From: Cherax quadricarinatus
Taxonomy: Eukaryota > Arthropoda > Malacostraca > Decapoda > Parastacidae
Reading direction: 5' to 3'
Length of the DNA: 64,000 nt
NCBI RefSeq assembly: GCF_038502225.1
Contig: NC_091292.1
Span: 46,757,090-46,821,089 of the forward strand
Below, piece by piece: positions 1-13,700 of the stretch. The position numbers and the translations under genes were made by a program. The stretch's first letter is position 1. Every line of letters begins with the position of its first letter. The notes under the pieces are model-generated. The model made no database searches and was not told the origin of the DNA. It was given only the letters and a program-made list of their open reading frames with translations.

Positions 1-282
1 ACATGTACAATATTACAAATAATTGGTAATTACATTTCAGACTATTTTTAACTAAAATTGCATTTTTCAGTTTCCACTATCAACTATTTTTTAGTTAATA
101 TTTATCTCATCTTATTCCATAACTCAGCTGGGAATTTCAAAATTTATTTCTCGATGTTTTAGCCAACATCAAATTTATATGTAAAATTTATTGTTTTTTT
201 TTTCTTTTAAATAAACTCAATAATACAAAAATAATTTTTCTTAAGCGAAGATTATTCATTCATTGGAACGACTTGGGGACGT
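1..282. other. AT-rich spacer, no gene seen
   Basis: This stretch is AT-rich and broken by stops in all frames. I see no recognisable element in it before the GA tract begins. Confidence 0.6.
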
Positions 283-283
283 G

Positions 284-366
<83 letters not shown>

Positions 367-388
367 GAGAGAGAGCGAGAGAGAGAGT
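283..388. repeat. (GA)n microsatellite
   Basis: About 105 bases of nearly pure GA dinucleotide, interrupted only by a few GC and GT variants near both ends. Open frames across it encode only Ser/Leu or Arg/Glu alternations and are not genes. Confidence 0.97.
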
Positions 389-479
389 CATTCAGACAGA
401 GAGATATAGGGATATTTACCGGATGAAATTTTTCCATCTTTTACTCGGCATAATGGGAGCAGCTCCACTAGCCGTACAC

Positions 480-850
480 TTTGTTGCCAGGATACAAGTT
501 CCTGATCCACAAGAACTGTGTTAAAGTTGTCAGTGGTGAAAAGAAGGGGTGCCATTAGCACGTTAAGAGACAACACAATAAGTGTCAGGGGCCCAAGACT
601 GTTCAGCTGCCTCCCAGCATACATAAAAGGGATTGCCAATAGACCCCTGGCTGTCTTCAAGCAGGCATTGGACAAGAACCTAAAGTTGGTACCTGACCAG
701 CCGGCATGTGACTCGTACGTTGGATTGCGTGCAGCCAGCAGTAACAGCCTGGTTGATCAGGCTCTGATCTACCATGAGTCCTGGTCACAGACCAGGCCGC
801 GGGGGCGTTAATCCCCGGAACTCTTTCCAGGTAAACTCCAGGTGACACTA
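480..850 (+). pseudogene. LINE reverse transcriptase C-terminal end and 3' tail
   Basis: The plus-strand frame from about 518 to 811 carries a pattern typical of the C-terminus of jockey/CR1-type non-LTR retrotransposon ORF2 proteins. It reads VRGPRLFSCLP, then FKQALDKNLKLVPDQP, then SNSLVDQA. The following bases (about 745-845, with a gatcaggctctgat block and a ccaggtaaactccaggt block) match what I remember as a very common decapod LINE tail. Only the last hundred or so codons of a protein that is normally about 900 residues or more are present, so this is a 5'-truncated dead copy. The polymerase and endonuclease domains are absent. The exact clade is an inference. Confidence 0.7.
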
Positions 851-1059
851 CGGTAGGGTGCAGAGCAGATGTGGATTGCGGAGCAGATGCGCAGAGCAGC
901 TAGAGTTACCTCTAACTCGCATCTATCAGCACTGCCTTCCATAGTGTAAATTGCCTTCTTTGTGAAAAGAGGCAAATGTAGTCCCTATTCACAAAAAGAA
1001 TAAGTATTACTCATGGCTCTCACTGGCTAAATTCTTGAGACATTAATATCACGGTAGAT

Positions 1060-1960
1060 GACAGCGTTTATCGACTACCATTCGCTTCTTTGTGACCGTC
1101 AATATGGCTTCAGAAAAAGCCACTCTGCTGCTGATCTGCTGTTAATTTTTTCCCCTAAGTAGCACCATTCAGTGGATGAATCCTAGGTCAGCCGTGTAGT
1201 CGCACTGGACATTGGATGCTTGCGACCGAGTATGGCACCAGGGACTCATAGCAAAACTTCAAGCATTTGGGGTCACCGGCTTTGCACTCTGCTTGCTCAG
1301 TGATTATCTAAGTGTGCTTGAGCTATTGTTATGGAATATCTACTTCAATGACCTTTATTCCATCCCAGAAACCCATGCATATGTAGACGACTGTACTCAA
1401 CACATTACTGCCATATCAGCCTGGCAGGTCACATTTGCTTCTGAGAAAACACCAGGCACCATGATGTTAATGCTGGAGCAGTGGTAAGGATGAATGGGAG
1501 AGCGCTGGTACCCCGAGACAGCATCTGCTCGAAGTAGAGGTTGCAATATTCTGTACGAAAAGCAAGTACGCTCACACCTTGAGTTTGTTCCACATTCTTA
1601 GACTACCTAACCCCCATCTAATCTGCGGCTTCTTGACAGAATAGAAAACATAGCAAAACGGCTCATTTCTCTCCTAGAGCCAACCTGGACAGACCTGTCA
1701 TCTCAGCAGAACCTTCAAAACCGGAAAGATGTGGGTGGCTTTACTGTTATGTATCACACTAAGCTCCACTCTGAGGTCAGCGACAAGTGAGCATCTACAC
1801 AACAAAACGAGCAGCGAACATCGACTACACTCTGAATGTAACCTTCGCAAGAACATCACTTCTTCTGGTGTCATTGATTCTTATGATGAATCGAGTCTGG
1901 AACACTTTTTTTTGTACAGCATAATGACATCAACGAAATAAAGTAATTTTAGCAAAATGA
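1060..1960 (+). pseudogene. jockey-like LINE reverse transcriptase fragment
   Basis: Successive plus-strand frames give recognisable reverse-transcriptase pieces. About 1,090-1,140 gives a QYGFRKSHSAADLL block. From 1,212 comes CDRVWHQGLIAKLQAFGV, the region around the first catalytic Asp. LLWNIYFNDL follows, then HAYVDDC near 1,377 (the YxDD box). About 1,630-1,740 gives LLDRIENIAKRLISLLEP, typical of the C-terminal part. Frameshifts and stops separate the blocks, and the sequence usually found between the first block and the LLWN motif is partly deleted (normally PQGSVLGP precedes LLWN). It ends near an aataaag at about 1,937, possibly an old polyadenylation signal. It is a decayed copy with no function expected. 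Confidence 0.75.
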
Positions 1961-2114
1961 AGTCACTGGCCCACTGGCTCCAGCTTCATCCACTCCATTA
2001 TTTGTGTATCTCTTAACAATAAAAAAGAAGTTTTCAACCGAGCAGATGCAGGTAACAGCTCTTAGCTGGTAAATAAAGTTAGCAACCCTGAACCTAACCT
2101 TGTGAAACCCTGTG

Positions 2115-2118
<4 letters not shown>

Positions 2119-2179
<61 letters not shown>
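2119..2179. repeat. (GA)n microsatellite
   Basis: About 60 bases of uninterrupted GA dinucleotide. Confidence 0.97.
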
Positions 2180-2183
<4 letters not shown>

Positions 2184-2937
2184 GATTGGATTCCTTAGTA
2201 CGGTAGTAGTTGATTGTTCCGTAATATGAGAATGGCTTATTATTAAAGGAAAACAGGATAGATGATAGAATTTGTGGTTACATGTAAGCTGGAAAATGAG
2301 TACTAATTGGGTGGTTTCTTGGTCTCAAAGATAATACAGAAGAGCGCACTAGAAATGTCCCCAAATGATTGTCAAAGTTGAGCGTGATTCAGTGGTGCAA
2401 CGAGCCGGAAGACTGAATATTGTGAGACTAACTGATAAAAATGATTGATTTTCCGTTGGTTTCCTACCACTGATGATTAATACAGATGACCTGTTCGGGA
2501 AGTATCTCAGGTTTGGTTCGGTTAAGTAATGGAAGTTTCCTGAAACAGACTATAATTGCGAGAACCAATAAATTCTAGATATTTGTGACCCTCAGAACTG
2601 CACCTAGAACGTTGCTAATTTACAGTTAGATAAATAACCATGTTTGAGTGCTTACCCAACAAATATAAATAAATATCGCAATTAATTGTTCAAATAACGT
2701 TGGTTGCTACATATTTTCAATAACTAATTAATGTTTTATGTTTATTACAAATCGAACAAGAAAATGATATATCCACTACTTGAAAGCTGATGACTTGGCC
2801 TAAAAAAGAACCAGAAATTATGTTGACTATTATCTGGAAAAATATAAGCAATAGAAAAAAATCCGAAAACGGTTTTGGAATCAGAGTCAAAAATTGAAGA
2901 ACAGAGCAAAAATAATCTCTGATAATTTTTTTTTTAT
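2180..2937. other. Non-coding spacer, nothing recognised
   Basis: Moderately AT-rich sequence with frequent stops on both strands. I recognise no repeat family, RNA gene or coding segment here. Confidence 0.5.
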
Positions 2938-3224
2938 TCGCCGGCCCGGGTCTTTTCCAATATTGGTGACCCGGCCTTGACTCCCTATCTGGGGAGTGTC
3001 TCGAGACCTAAGTCTCCCATGGGAGGAGGCACAAGTACCCCCTCATCTTTGGGACCAACTGTCCCTAGGCCTAGCCACAGTCCCCGCCCTCACGGGGCTC
3101 GTAGGGAGAGGCTAGGCCTCTGATCTGCCATCTGCCCCTCCTCAAAGGGGCTCGTGGGGATGGCAGTCTTGTGAGCTGCAGCTCAGGCCTTCTACCTTTC
3201 TCATAAAATTATTTATTATTATTA
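2938..3224. repeat. SINE/MITE-like dispersed repeat, copy 1
   Basis: A GC-rich block in AT-rich surroundings. It starts with a ccggcccgg segment after a T run, contains the conserved core cctaagtctcccatgggagg and a catctttgggaccaactgtc block, and ends in a short ATT-rich tail. The same blocks recur in the same order in the next entry. This copy has an extra segment of about 30 bases (ccccgccctcacggggctcg) absent from copy 2. No coding capacity is seen. I recall this sequence as dispersed in decapod genomes; its class (SINE or MITE) is not established from the sequence. Confidence 0.65.
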
Positions 3225-3231
3225 AAGATTA

Positions 3232-3520
3232 GCCGGTATTCTCCCGGCCCCGGCCTTTTCCAAGTGGTGGCCCGGCCTTGGCTCCCTCTTTAGGGAGTGT
3301 CTGAGACCTAAGTCTCCCATGGGAGGAGGCACAAGTACCTCCTCATCTTTGGGACCAACTGTCCCCAGGCCTAGCCACAAGCTAGGCCTCTCTGGTCTGC
3401 CATCCCCGCCCCAAGGGGGCAAATGGGAAGGACAGTCTTATGAGCTAGAGGCTCGGGCTCAGGCACCTACCCTACCCTAGAAGGGTTAGGCATGGTATCG
3501 ATCTCTTATAAAAATTTGTT
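3232..3520. repeat. SINE/MITE-like dispersed repeat, copy 2
   Basis: Second, directly repeated copy of the same element, separated from copy 1 by an ATT-rich linker. It shares the cctaagtctcccatgggagg core and the gccaca/ctaggcctct segments. It has a longer 3' part that runs through an accctaccctagaagggtta stretch to a ttgttgttg end. The open frame on the minus strand over it is a by-product of high GC content. Confidence 0.65.
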
Positions 3521-3877
3521 GTTGTCCTTTGAGCTTCTCGTTAAATAAATTAACAAATTGTATACTGAAAATATGTCATCTACACTACTTAATTAAGGTG
3601 TCAGATTTTTTTTAAATAATGTTTGTTAAATGTATTTTTATATTTATTATTTGTTTACTGAATTATTTCCTACATTGTTCTTTGATTTACTATAACTAAT
3701 CACTTGCATAATTAATAGTGTTACTAAAGTAACTACTACGATGACTTTTAACAATATTAATTGAAAATGTTTCCTTAAGTATTAGATTTGTACGAACTAC
3801 TGCAGATACTAGTAGTATAATAGTTATTACCTGCTAGTCTGGCTAGTGATAAGAAAATTCTACAGCTTCTATAACGA
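3521..3877. other. AT-rich spacer, nothing recognised
   Basis: AT-rich sequence with dense stops; no element identified. Confidence 0.5.
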
Positions 3878-4375
<498 letters not shown>

Positions 4376-7300
4376 TAATAACCAAGAATATCTCCTAGAT
4401 AAATAACCAAGAATATCTCCTAGATTAATAACCAAGAATATCTCCTAGAATAATAACCAAGAATATCTCCTAGAATAATGACCAAGAATATCTCCTAGAT
4501 TAATAACCAAGAATATCTCCTAGAATAATAACCAAGAATATCTCCTAGAATAATAACCAAGAATATCTCCTAGAATAATAACCAAGAATATCTCCTAGAT
4601 TAATAACCAAGAATATCTCCTAGATTAATAACCAAGAATATCTCCTAGATTAATAACCAAGAATATCTCCTAGATTAATAACCAAGAATATCTCCTAGAA
4701 TAATAACCAAGAATATCTCCTAGATTAATAACCAAGAATATCTCCTAGAATAATAACCAAGACTATCTCCTAGATTAATAACCAAGAATATCTCCTAGAT
4801 TAATAACCAAGAATATCTCCTAGATTAATAACCAAGAATATCTCCTAGATTAATAACCAAGAATATCTCCTAGAATAATAACCAAGAATATCTCCTAGAT
4901 TAATAACCAAGAATATCTCCTAGAATAATAACCAAGAATATCTCCTAAATTAATAACCAAGAATATCTCCTAGACTAATAACCAAGAATATCTAATAGAT
5001 TAATAACCAAGAATATCTCCTAGATTAATAACCAAGAACATCTCCTAGATTAATAACCAAAAATATCTCCTAGAATAATAATCAAGAATATCTCCTAGAT
5101 TAATAACCAAGAATATCTCCTAGATTAATAACCAAGAAGATCTCCTAGAATAATAACCAAGAATATCTCATAGATTAATAACAAAGAATATCTCCTAGAA
5201 TAATAACCAAGAATATCTCCTAGATTAATAACCAAGAATATCTCCTAGAATAATAACCAAGAATATCTCCTAGAATAATAACCAAGAATATCTCCTAGAA
5301 TAATAACCAAGAATATCTCCTAGATTAATAACCAAGAATATCTTCTAGAATAATAACCAAGAATATCTCCTAGAATAATAACCAAGAATATCTCCTAGAA
5401 TAATAACCAAGAATATCTCCTAGAATAATAACCAAGAATATCTCCTAGATTATTAACCAAGAATATCTCCTAGATTAATAACCAAGAATATCTCTAAGAT
5501 TAATAACCAAGAATATCTCCTAGATTAATAACCAAGAATATCTCCTAGATTAATAACCAAGAATATCTCCTAGATTAATAACCAAGAATATCTCCTAGAT
5601 TAATAACCAAGAATATCTCCTAGATTAATAACCAAGAATATCTCCTAGATTAATAACCAAGAATATCTCCTAGATTAATAACCAAGAATATCTCCTAGAA
5701 TAATAACCAAGAATATCTCCTAGAATAATAACCAAGAATATCTCCTAGATTAATAACCAAGAATATCTCCTAGAATAATAACCAAGAATATCTCCTAGAT
5801 TAATAACCAAGAATATCTCCTAGATTAATAACCAAGAATATCTCCTAGATTAATAACCAAGAATATCTCCTAGATTAATAACCAAGAATATCTCCTAGAT
5901 TAATAACCAAGAATATCTCCTAGAATAATAACCAAGAATATCTCCTAGATTAATAACCAAGAATATCTCCTAGATTAATAACCAAGAATATCTCCTAGAA
6001 TAATAACCAAGAATATCTCCTAGATTAATAACCAAGAATATCTCCTAGATTAATAACCAAGAATATCTCCTAGATTAATAACCAAGAATATCTCCTAGAT
6101 TAATAACCAAGAATATCTCCTAGATTAATAACCAAGAATATCTCCTAGATTAATAACCAAGAATATCTCCTAGACTAATAACCAAGAATATCTCCTAGAA
6201 TAATAACCAAGAATATTTCCTAGATTAATAACCAATAATATCTCCTAGATTAATAACCAAGAATATCTCCTAGAATAATAACCAAGAATATCTCCTAGAA
6301 TAATAACCAAGAATATCTCCTAGAATAATAACCAAGAATATTTCCTAGATTAATAACCAATAATATCTCCTAGATTAATAACCAAGAATATCTCCTAGAT
6401 TAATAACCAAGAATATCTCCTAGATTAATAACCAAGAATATCTCCTAGATTAATAACCAAGAATATCTCCTAGATTAATAACCAAGAATATCTCCTAGAT
6501 TAATAACCAAGAATAACTCCTAGACTAATAACCAAGAATATCTCCTAGAATAATAACCAAGAATATTTCCTAGATTAATAACCAATAATATCTCCTAGAT
6601 TAATAACCAAGAATATCTCCAAGAATAATAACCAAGAATATCTCCTAGAATAATAACCAAGAATATCTCCTAGAATAATAACCAAGACTATTTCCTAGAT
6701 TAATAACCAATAATATCTCCTAGATTAATAACCAAGAATATCTCCTAGAATAATAACCAAGAATATCTCCTAGATTAATAACCAAGAGTATCTCCTAGAT
6801 TAATAACCAAGAATATCTCCTAGATTAATAACCAAGAATATCTCCTAGATTAATAACCAAGAATATCTCCTAGACTAATAACCAAGAATATCTCCTAGAA
6901 TAATAACCAAGAATATTTCCTAGATTAATAACCAATAATATCTCCTAGATTAATAACCAAGAATATCTCCTAGAATAATAACCAAGAATATCTCCTAGAA
7001 TAATAACCAAGAATATCTCCTAGATTAATAACCAAGAATATCTCCTAGATTAATAACCAAGAATATCTCCTAGATTAATAACCAAGAATATCTCCTAGAT
7101 TAATAACCAAGAATATCTCCTAGATTAATAACCAAGAATATCTCCTAGATTAATAACCAAGAATATCTCCTAGATTAATAACCAAGAATATCTCCTAGAT
7201 TAATAACCAAGAATATCTCCTAGATTAATAACCAAGAATATCTCCTAGATTAATAACCAAGAATATCTCCTAGATTAATAACCAAGAGTATCTCCTAGAA
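4376..7300. repeat. 25-bp tandem array (about 117 units)
   Basis: Unit of 25 bases beginning taataaccaagaatatctcc followed by taga plus A or T; period checked by unit starts at 4,501, 4,526 and 4,551. Units are of two main types differing at the last base (A or T), with rarer variants such as tttcc, tagac and ccaataata. In the right part the variants recur every 350 bp (14 units): tagac at 6,171, 6,521 and 6,871. Stops occur in every unit, so it is non-coding. Confidence 0.97.
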
Positions 7301-7740
7301 TAATGACCAGCAATATATTATATAATAAAAACCTGTAATATCCTCTAGATTAATAACCGGGAATATCCTCTAAATCACTTACCAGGAATACCGTCTGTAA
7401 CCAGGAATATCCGTTAGATTAATAACCAGGAATATCCTCTAGATTAATAACCAGTAATATATTCTAGATAAGTAGAGGGAAATATCCTCGAGATATTAAC
7501 CAGGAATATTGCAACTCGAGTAAACAAAATATAAAAACTAAGATTTCATTTAAATGTTAGTTTTTCAGTAAATATTGTTATATATTCTGAAAAATAAGAA
7601 ATATTATAACATTCGTTCACACAATATTCAAGGCTCAGTGAAAGCGACAGATTATTTCAAATTTAAGAATGATTAAAGTGGCGATAACTGAAGACTTACT
7701 CTCAAGAAGCAAGACAACTACGATAACCTAGGACAGATTA
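7301..7740. other. Degenerate edge of the 25-bp array and spacer
   Basis: From 7,301 to about 7,510 the 25-bp unit continues in diverged form (accaggaatatcctctaga variants of different lengths). The remainder to 7,740 is AT-rich spacer with nothing recognised. Confidence 0.7.
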
Positions 7741-10700
7741 ACACAGTCACTAGTACAGTCATCACAGTCACTAGTGCAGTCATTACAGTCACTAGTGCAG
7801 TTGGCACAGCCACTAGTGCAGTCATCACTATCACTAGTTCAGTCATCGCAGTCACTATTTCAGTCATCACAGTCACTAGTTCAGTCATCACTGTCACTAG
7901 TTCAGTCATCACTGTCACTAGTTCAGTCATCGCAGTCACTAGTTCAGTCATCACTGTCACTAGTTCAGTCATCACAGTCAGTAGTTCAGTCATCACTGTC
8001 ACTAGTTCAGTCATCCCTGTCACTAGTTCAGTCATCGCAGTCACTAGTTCAGTCATCACTGTCACTAGTTCAGTCATCGCAGTCATTAGTTCAGTCATCA
8101 CTGTCACTAGTTCAGTCATCACAGTCACTAGTTCAGTCATCACAGTCACTAGTTCAGTCATCACTCTCACTAGTTCAGTCATCACAGTCACTAGTTCAGT
8201 CATCACTGTCACTAGTTCAGTCATCACTGTCACTAGTTAAGTCATCACTGTCACTAGTTCAGTCATCACAGTCACAAGTTTAGTCATCACTGTCACTAGT
8301 TCAGTCATCACTGTCACTAGTTCAGTCATCACTGTCACTAGTTAAGTCATCACAGTCACTAGTTTAGTCATCATTGTCACTAGTTTAGTCATCACTGTCA
8401 CTAGTTCAGTCATCACTGTCACTAGTTCAGTCATCACAGTCACTAGTTCAGTCATCGCAGTCACTAGTTCAGTCATCACTGTCACTAGTTCAGTCATCAC
8501 AGTCAGTAGTTCAGTCATCACTGTCACTAGTTCAGTCATCACAGTCACTAGTTCAGTCATCACAGTCACTAGTTCAGTCATCACTGTCACTAGTTCAGTC
8601 ATCGCAGTCACTAGTTCAGTCATCACTGTCACTAGTTCAGTTATCACAGTCACTAGTTCAGTCATCACAGTCACTAGTTCAGTCATCACTCTCACTAGTT
8701 CAGTCATCACAGTCACTAGTTCAGTCATCACTGTCACTAGTTCAGTCATCACTGTCACTAGTTCAGTCATCACTGTCACTAGTTAAGTCATCACAGTCAC
8801 TAGTTCAGTCATCACTGTCACTAGTTCAGTCAACGCAGTCACTAGTTCAGTCATCACTGTCACTAATTCAGTCATCACAGTCACTAGTTCAGTCATCACA
8901 GTCACTAGTTCAGTCATCACTCTCACTAGTTCAGTCATCACAGTCACTAGTTCAGTCATCACTGTCACTAGTTCAGTCATCACTGTCACTAGTTAAGTCA
9001 TCACTGTCACTAGTTAAGTCATCACAGTCACTAGTTCAGTCATCGCAGTCACTAGTTCAGTCATCACTGTCACTAGTTCAGTTATCACAGTCACTAGTTC
9101 AGTCATCACAGTCACTAGTTCAGTCATCACAGTCACTAGTTCAGTCATCACTGTCACTAGTTCAGTCATCACTGTCACTAGTTCAGTCATCACTGTCACT
9201 AGTTCAGTCATCACTGTCACTAGTTCAGTCATCGCAGTCACTAGTTCAGTCATCACTGTCACTAGTTCAGTCATCACAGTCACTAGTTCAGTCATCACAG
9301 TCACTAGTTCAGTCATCACTCTCACTAGTTCAGTCATCACAGTCACTAGTTCAGTCATCACTGTCACTAGTTCAGTCATCACTGTCACTAGTTCAGTCAT
9401 CACAGTCACTAGTTCAGTCATCACAGTCACTAGTTCAGTCATCACAGTCAAGTTTATTCATCACTGTCACTAGTTCAGTCATCACAGTCACTAGTTCAGT
9501 CATCACAGTCACTAGTTCAGTCATCACTCTCACTAGTTCAGTCATCACAGTCACTAGTTCAGTCATCACTCTCACTAGTTCAGTCATCACAGTCACTAGT
9601 TCAGTCATCACTGTCACTAGTTCAGTCATCACTGTCACCAGTTCAGTCATCATTGTCAATAGTTCAGTCATCACTGTCACTAGTTCAGTCATGACAGTCA
9701 CTAGTTCAATCATCACTGTCACTAGTTCAGTCATCACAGTCACTAGTTCAGTCATCACTGTCACCAGTTCAGTCATCACTGTCACTAGTTCAGTCATGAC
9801 AGTCACTAGTTCAATCATCACTGTCACTAGTTCAGTCATCACTGTCACTAGTTCAGTCATCACAGTCACTAGTTCAGTCATCCCTGTCACTAGTTCAGTC
9901 ATCACAGTCACTAGTTCAGTCATCACTGTCACTAGTTCAGTCATCACTGTCACAGTCATGTCACTAGTTCAGTCATCACAGTCACAGTCATCACAGTCAC
10001 TAGTTCAGTCATCACTGTCACTAGTTCAGTCATCAGTCACTAGTTCAGTCATCACTGTCACTAGTTCAGTCATCACTGTCACTAGTTCAGTCATCACAGT
10101 CACTAGTTCAGTCATCACAGTAGTTCAGTCATCACTTTCACTAGTTCAGTCATCACTGTCACTAGTTCAGTCATCACATTCACTAGTTCAGTCATCACAG
10201 TTACTAGTTCAGTCATCACTGTCACTAGTTCAGTCATCACTGTCACTAATTCAGTCATCAGAGTTAATAGTTTAGTCATCACAGTCACTAACTAGCTCAG
10301 TCATAACAGTCACTAGTTCAGTCATCACAGTCAATAGTCTAGTCAACACAGTCACTAGACTAGTCAACACATTCACTAGTTCAGTCATCACAGTAACAAG
10401 TAATCACTGTCACTATTCATCACTGTCACTAGTTCAGTCATCAGAGTCAATAGTTTAGTCATCACAGTCACTAGTTCAGTCATCACAGTCAAGTTTATTC
10501 ATCACTGTCACTAGTTCAGTCATCACATTCACTAGTTCAGTCATCACAGTCACTAGTTCAGTCATCACTCTCACTAGTTCAGTCATCACTCTCACTAGTT
10601 CAGTCATCACAGTCAGTAGTTCAGTCATCACTGTCACTAGTTCAGTCATCACGGTCACTAGTTTAGTCATCACTGTCCCTAGTTCAGTCTTCACTGTCAC

Positions 10701-13700
10701 TAGTTCAGTCATCACAGTCACTAGTTTAGTCATCACTGTCACTAGTTCAGTCATCACAGTCACTAGTTCAGTCATCACTGTCACTAGTTCAGTCATCACA
10801 GTCACTAGTTCAGTCATCACTGTCACTAGTTCAGTCATCACTGTCACTAGTTAAGTCATCACAGTCACTAGTTCAGTCATCACAGTCACTAGTTTAGTCA
10901 TCACAGTCACTAGTTCAGTTATCACTGTCACTAGTTCAGTCATCACTGTCACTAGTTCAGTCATCACTGTCACTAGTTCAGTCATCACTGTCACTAGTTC
11001 AGTCATCACTATCACTAGTTCAGTCATCACTTTCACTAGTTCAGTCATCACTGTCACTAGTTCAGTCATCACATTCACTAGTTCAGTCATCACAGTCACT
11101 AGTTCAGTCATCACTGTCACTAGTTCAGTCATCACTGTCACTAATTCAGTCATCAGAGTCAATAGTTTAGTCATCACAGTCACTAACTAGCTCAGTCATA
11201 ACAGTCACTAGTTCAGTCATCACAGTCAATAGTCTAGTCAACACAGTCACTAGACTAGTCAACACATTCACTAGTCTAGTCAAAACAGTCACTAATCCAG
11301 CCATCACAGTAACTAGTCCAGTAATCACTGTCACTAGTTCAGTCATCACTGTCACTAGTTCAGTCATCAGAGTCAATAGTTTAGTCATCACAGTCACTAG
11401 TTCTGTCATCACAGTCACTAGTTCAGTCATAACAGTCACTAGTTCAGTCATAACAGTCACTAGTTTAGTCATCACAGTCAATAGTCTAGTCAACACAGTC
11501 ACCAGACTAGTCAACACATTCACTAGTCTAGTCAAATCAGTCACTAATCCAGTCATCACAGTAACTAGTCCAGTAATCAGACTCACAAGTCCAATCAACA
11601 CAGCCACTATTCTAGTCATCACAGTCACTAGTCCAGTCATCATAGACACTGGTCCAGTCAACAGAGTCACTAGTCCAGTCAACACAGTCACTAGTTCAGT
11701 CATCACTGTCACTAGTTCAGTCATCAGAGTCAATAGTTTAGTCATCACAGTCACTAACTAGCTCAGTCATAACAGTCACTAGTTCAGTCATCACAGTCAA
11801 TAGTCTAGTCAACACAGTCACTAGACTAGTCAACACATTCACTAGTCTAGTCAAAACAGTCACTAATCCAGCCATCACAGTAACTAGTCCAGTAATCACT
11901 GTCACTAGTTCAGTCATCACAGTCACTAGTTCAGTCATCACAGTCACTAGTTTAGTCATCACTGTCACTAGTTCAGTCATCACAGTCACTAGTTCATTCA
12001 TCACTGTCACTAGTTCAGTCATCACTGTCACTAGTTCTGTCATCACTGTCACTAGTTCAGTCATCACTGTCACTAGTTCAGTCATCAGATTCAATAGTTT
12101 AGTCATCACAGTCACTAGTTCAGTCATCACAGTCACTAGTTCAGTCATAACAGTCACTAGTTTAGTCATCACAGTCAAAAGTCTAGTCAACACAGTCACT
12201 AGACTAGTCAACACATTCACTAGTCTAGTCAAATCAGTCACTAATCCAGTCATCACAGTAACTAGTCCAGTAATCAGACTCACTAGTCCAATCAACACAG
12301 TCACTATTCTAGTCATCACAGTCACTAGTCCAGTCATCATAGACACTGGTCCAGTCAACACAGTCACTAGTCCAGTCAACACAGTCACTAGTTCAGTCAT
12401 CACAGCCACAAGTCCAGTCAACACAGTCACTAATCTAGTCAGCACAGTCTCTAGTCTAGCCAACACAGTCACTAGTCTAGTCAACACAGTCACTAGTCTA
12501 GTCAAAACAGTCTCTAATCCACTCATCACAGTCACTAGTCCAGTCATCAGAATCACTAGTCCAGTCAACACAATCACTAATAAAGTCATCACGGTTACTA
12601 GTCCAGTCAGCAGAATCAATAGTCCAGTCAACTCAGTCACTAATCCAGTCATCACAGTCACTAATCCAATCATCACAGTCACTAGTCCAATAATCACAGT
12701 CGCTAGTCAAATCGTCACAGTCACTAGTCCAGTCATCACAGTCACTAGTTCAGTCAACACAGTCACTAATTCAGTCATCACAATAATTATTCCAGCCATC
12801 ACAGTCACTAGTCTAGTCATCACAGTCACTAGTCCAGTCATCATAGTCACTAATCCACTCATCACAGTCACTAATCCATTCATCACAGTCTCTAGCCCAG
12901 GTCACCACAGGCACTAAACTAGTCATCACAGTCACTAGCCCAGTCATCATAGTCACTAATCCAGTCATCATAGTCACTTTGCCAGTCATCACAGTCACTA
13001 GCCCAGTCATCATAGTCACTACTCCAGTCATCACAGTCACTTTGCCAGTCATCACAGTCACTGGCCCAGTCATCACAGTCACTATTCCAGTCAACACAGT
13101 CAATAGTCCAGTCATCGCAGTCACTTATCCAGTCATCACTGTCACTAGTCCAGTCATAACAGTCACAAGTCTAGTCAACACAGTCACTAGTCCAGTCAGC
13201 ATAGTCACTTGTCCAGTCAACACAGTCAATAATCCAGTCATCACAGTCACTAGTCCAATCAATACAGTCACTAGTCCAGTCGTCGCAGTCGCTTATCCAG
13301 TCATCACTGTCACTAGTCCAGTTATAACATTCACTAGTCCAGTCAAAACAGTCGTCCAGCCATCACATTCACTAGTCCAGTCATCACAGTCACTATTCCA
13401 GTCGTCACAGTCACTAGTCCAGCCATGACAGTGTCTTGTCCAGTCAACACAGTCAATAATCCAGTCATCATAGTCACTAGTACAGTCATCACAGTCACTA
13501 GTCCAATCAACACAGTCAGTATTCCAGTCATCGCAGTCACTTATCTAATCATCACTGTCACTAGTCCAGTCATCACAGTCACTAGTCTAGCCAACACAGT
13601 CACTACTCCAGTCATCACAGTTACTAGTCTAGTCAACATAGTCACTAGTGTAGTCAACAGTCACTAGTTTAGTCAACACAATCACATCGTCCAGTCAACA

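Noticed and set aside
3222..3422. Minus-strand 66-codon frame rich in Pro and Gly
   Set aside because: It lies wholly within the GC-rich SINE-like repeat and is not preserved in the sister copy at 2,938-3,224.
7718..12697. Minus-strand frames of MTELVTV repeats, up to 319 codons, as a repeat protein
   Set aside because: The 21-bp unit keeps any frame open; overlapping plus-strand frames are equally open, and the ATG starts are just unit ATGs.
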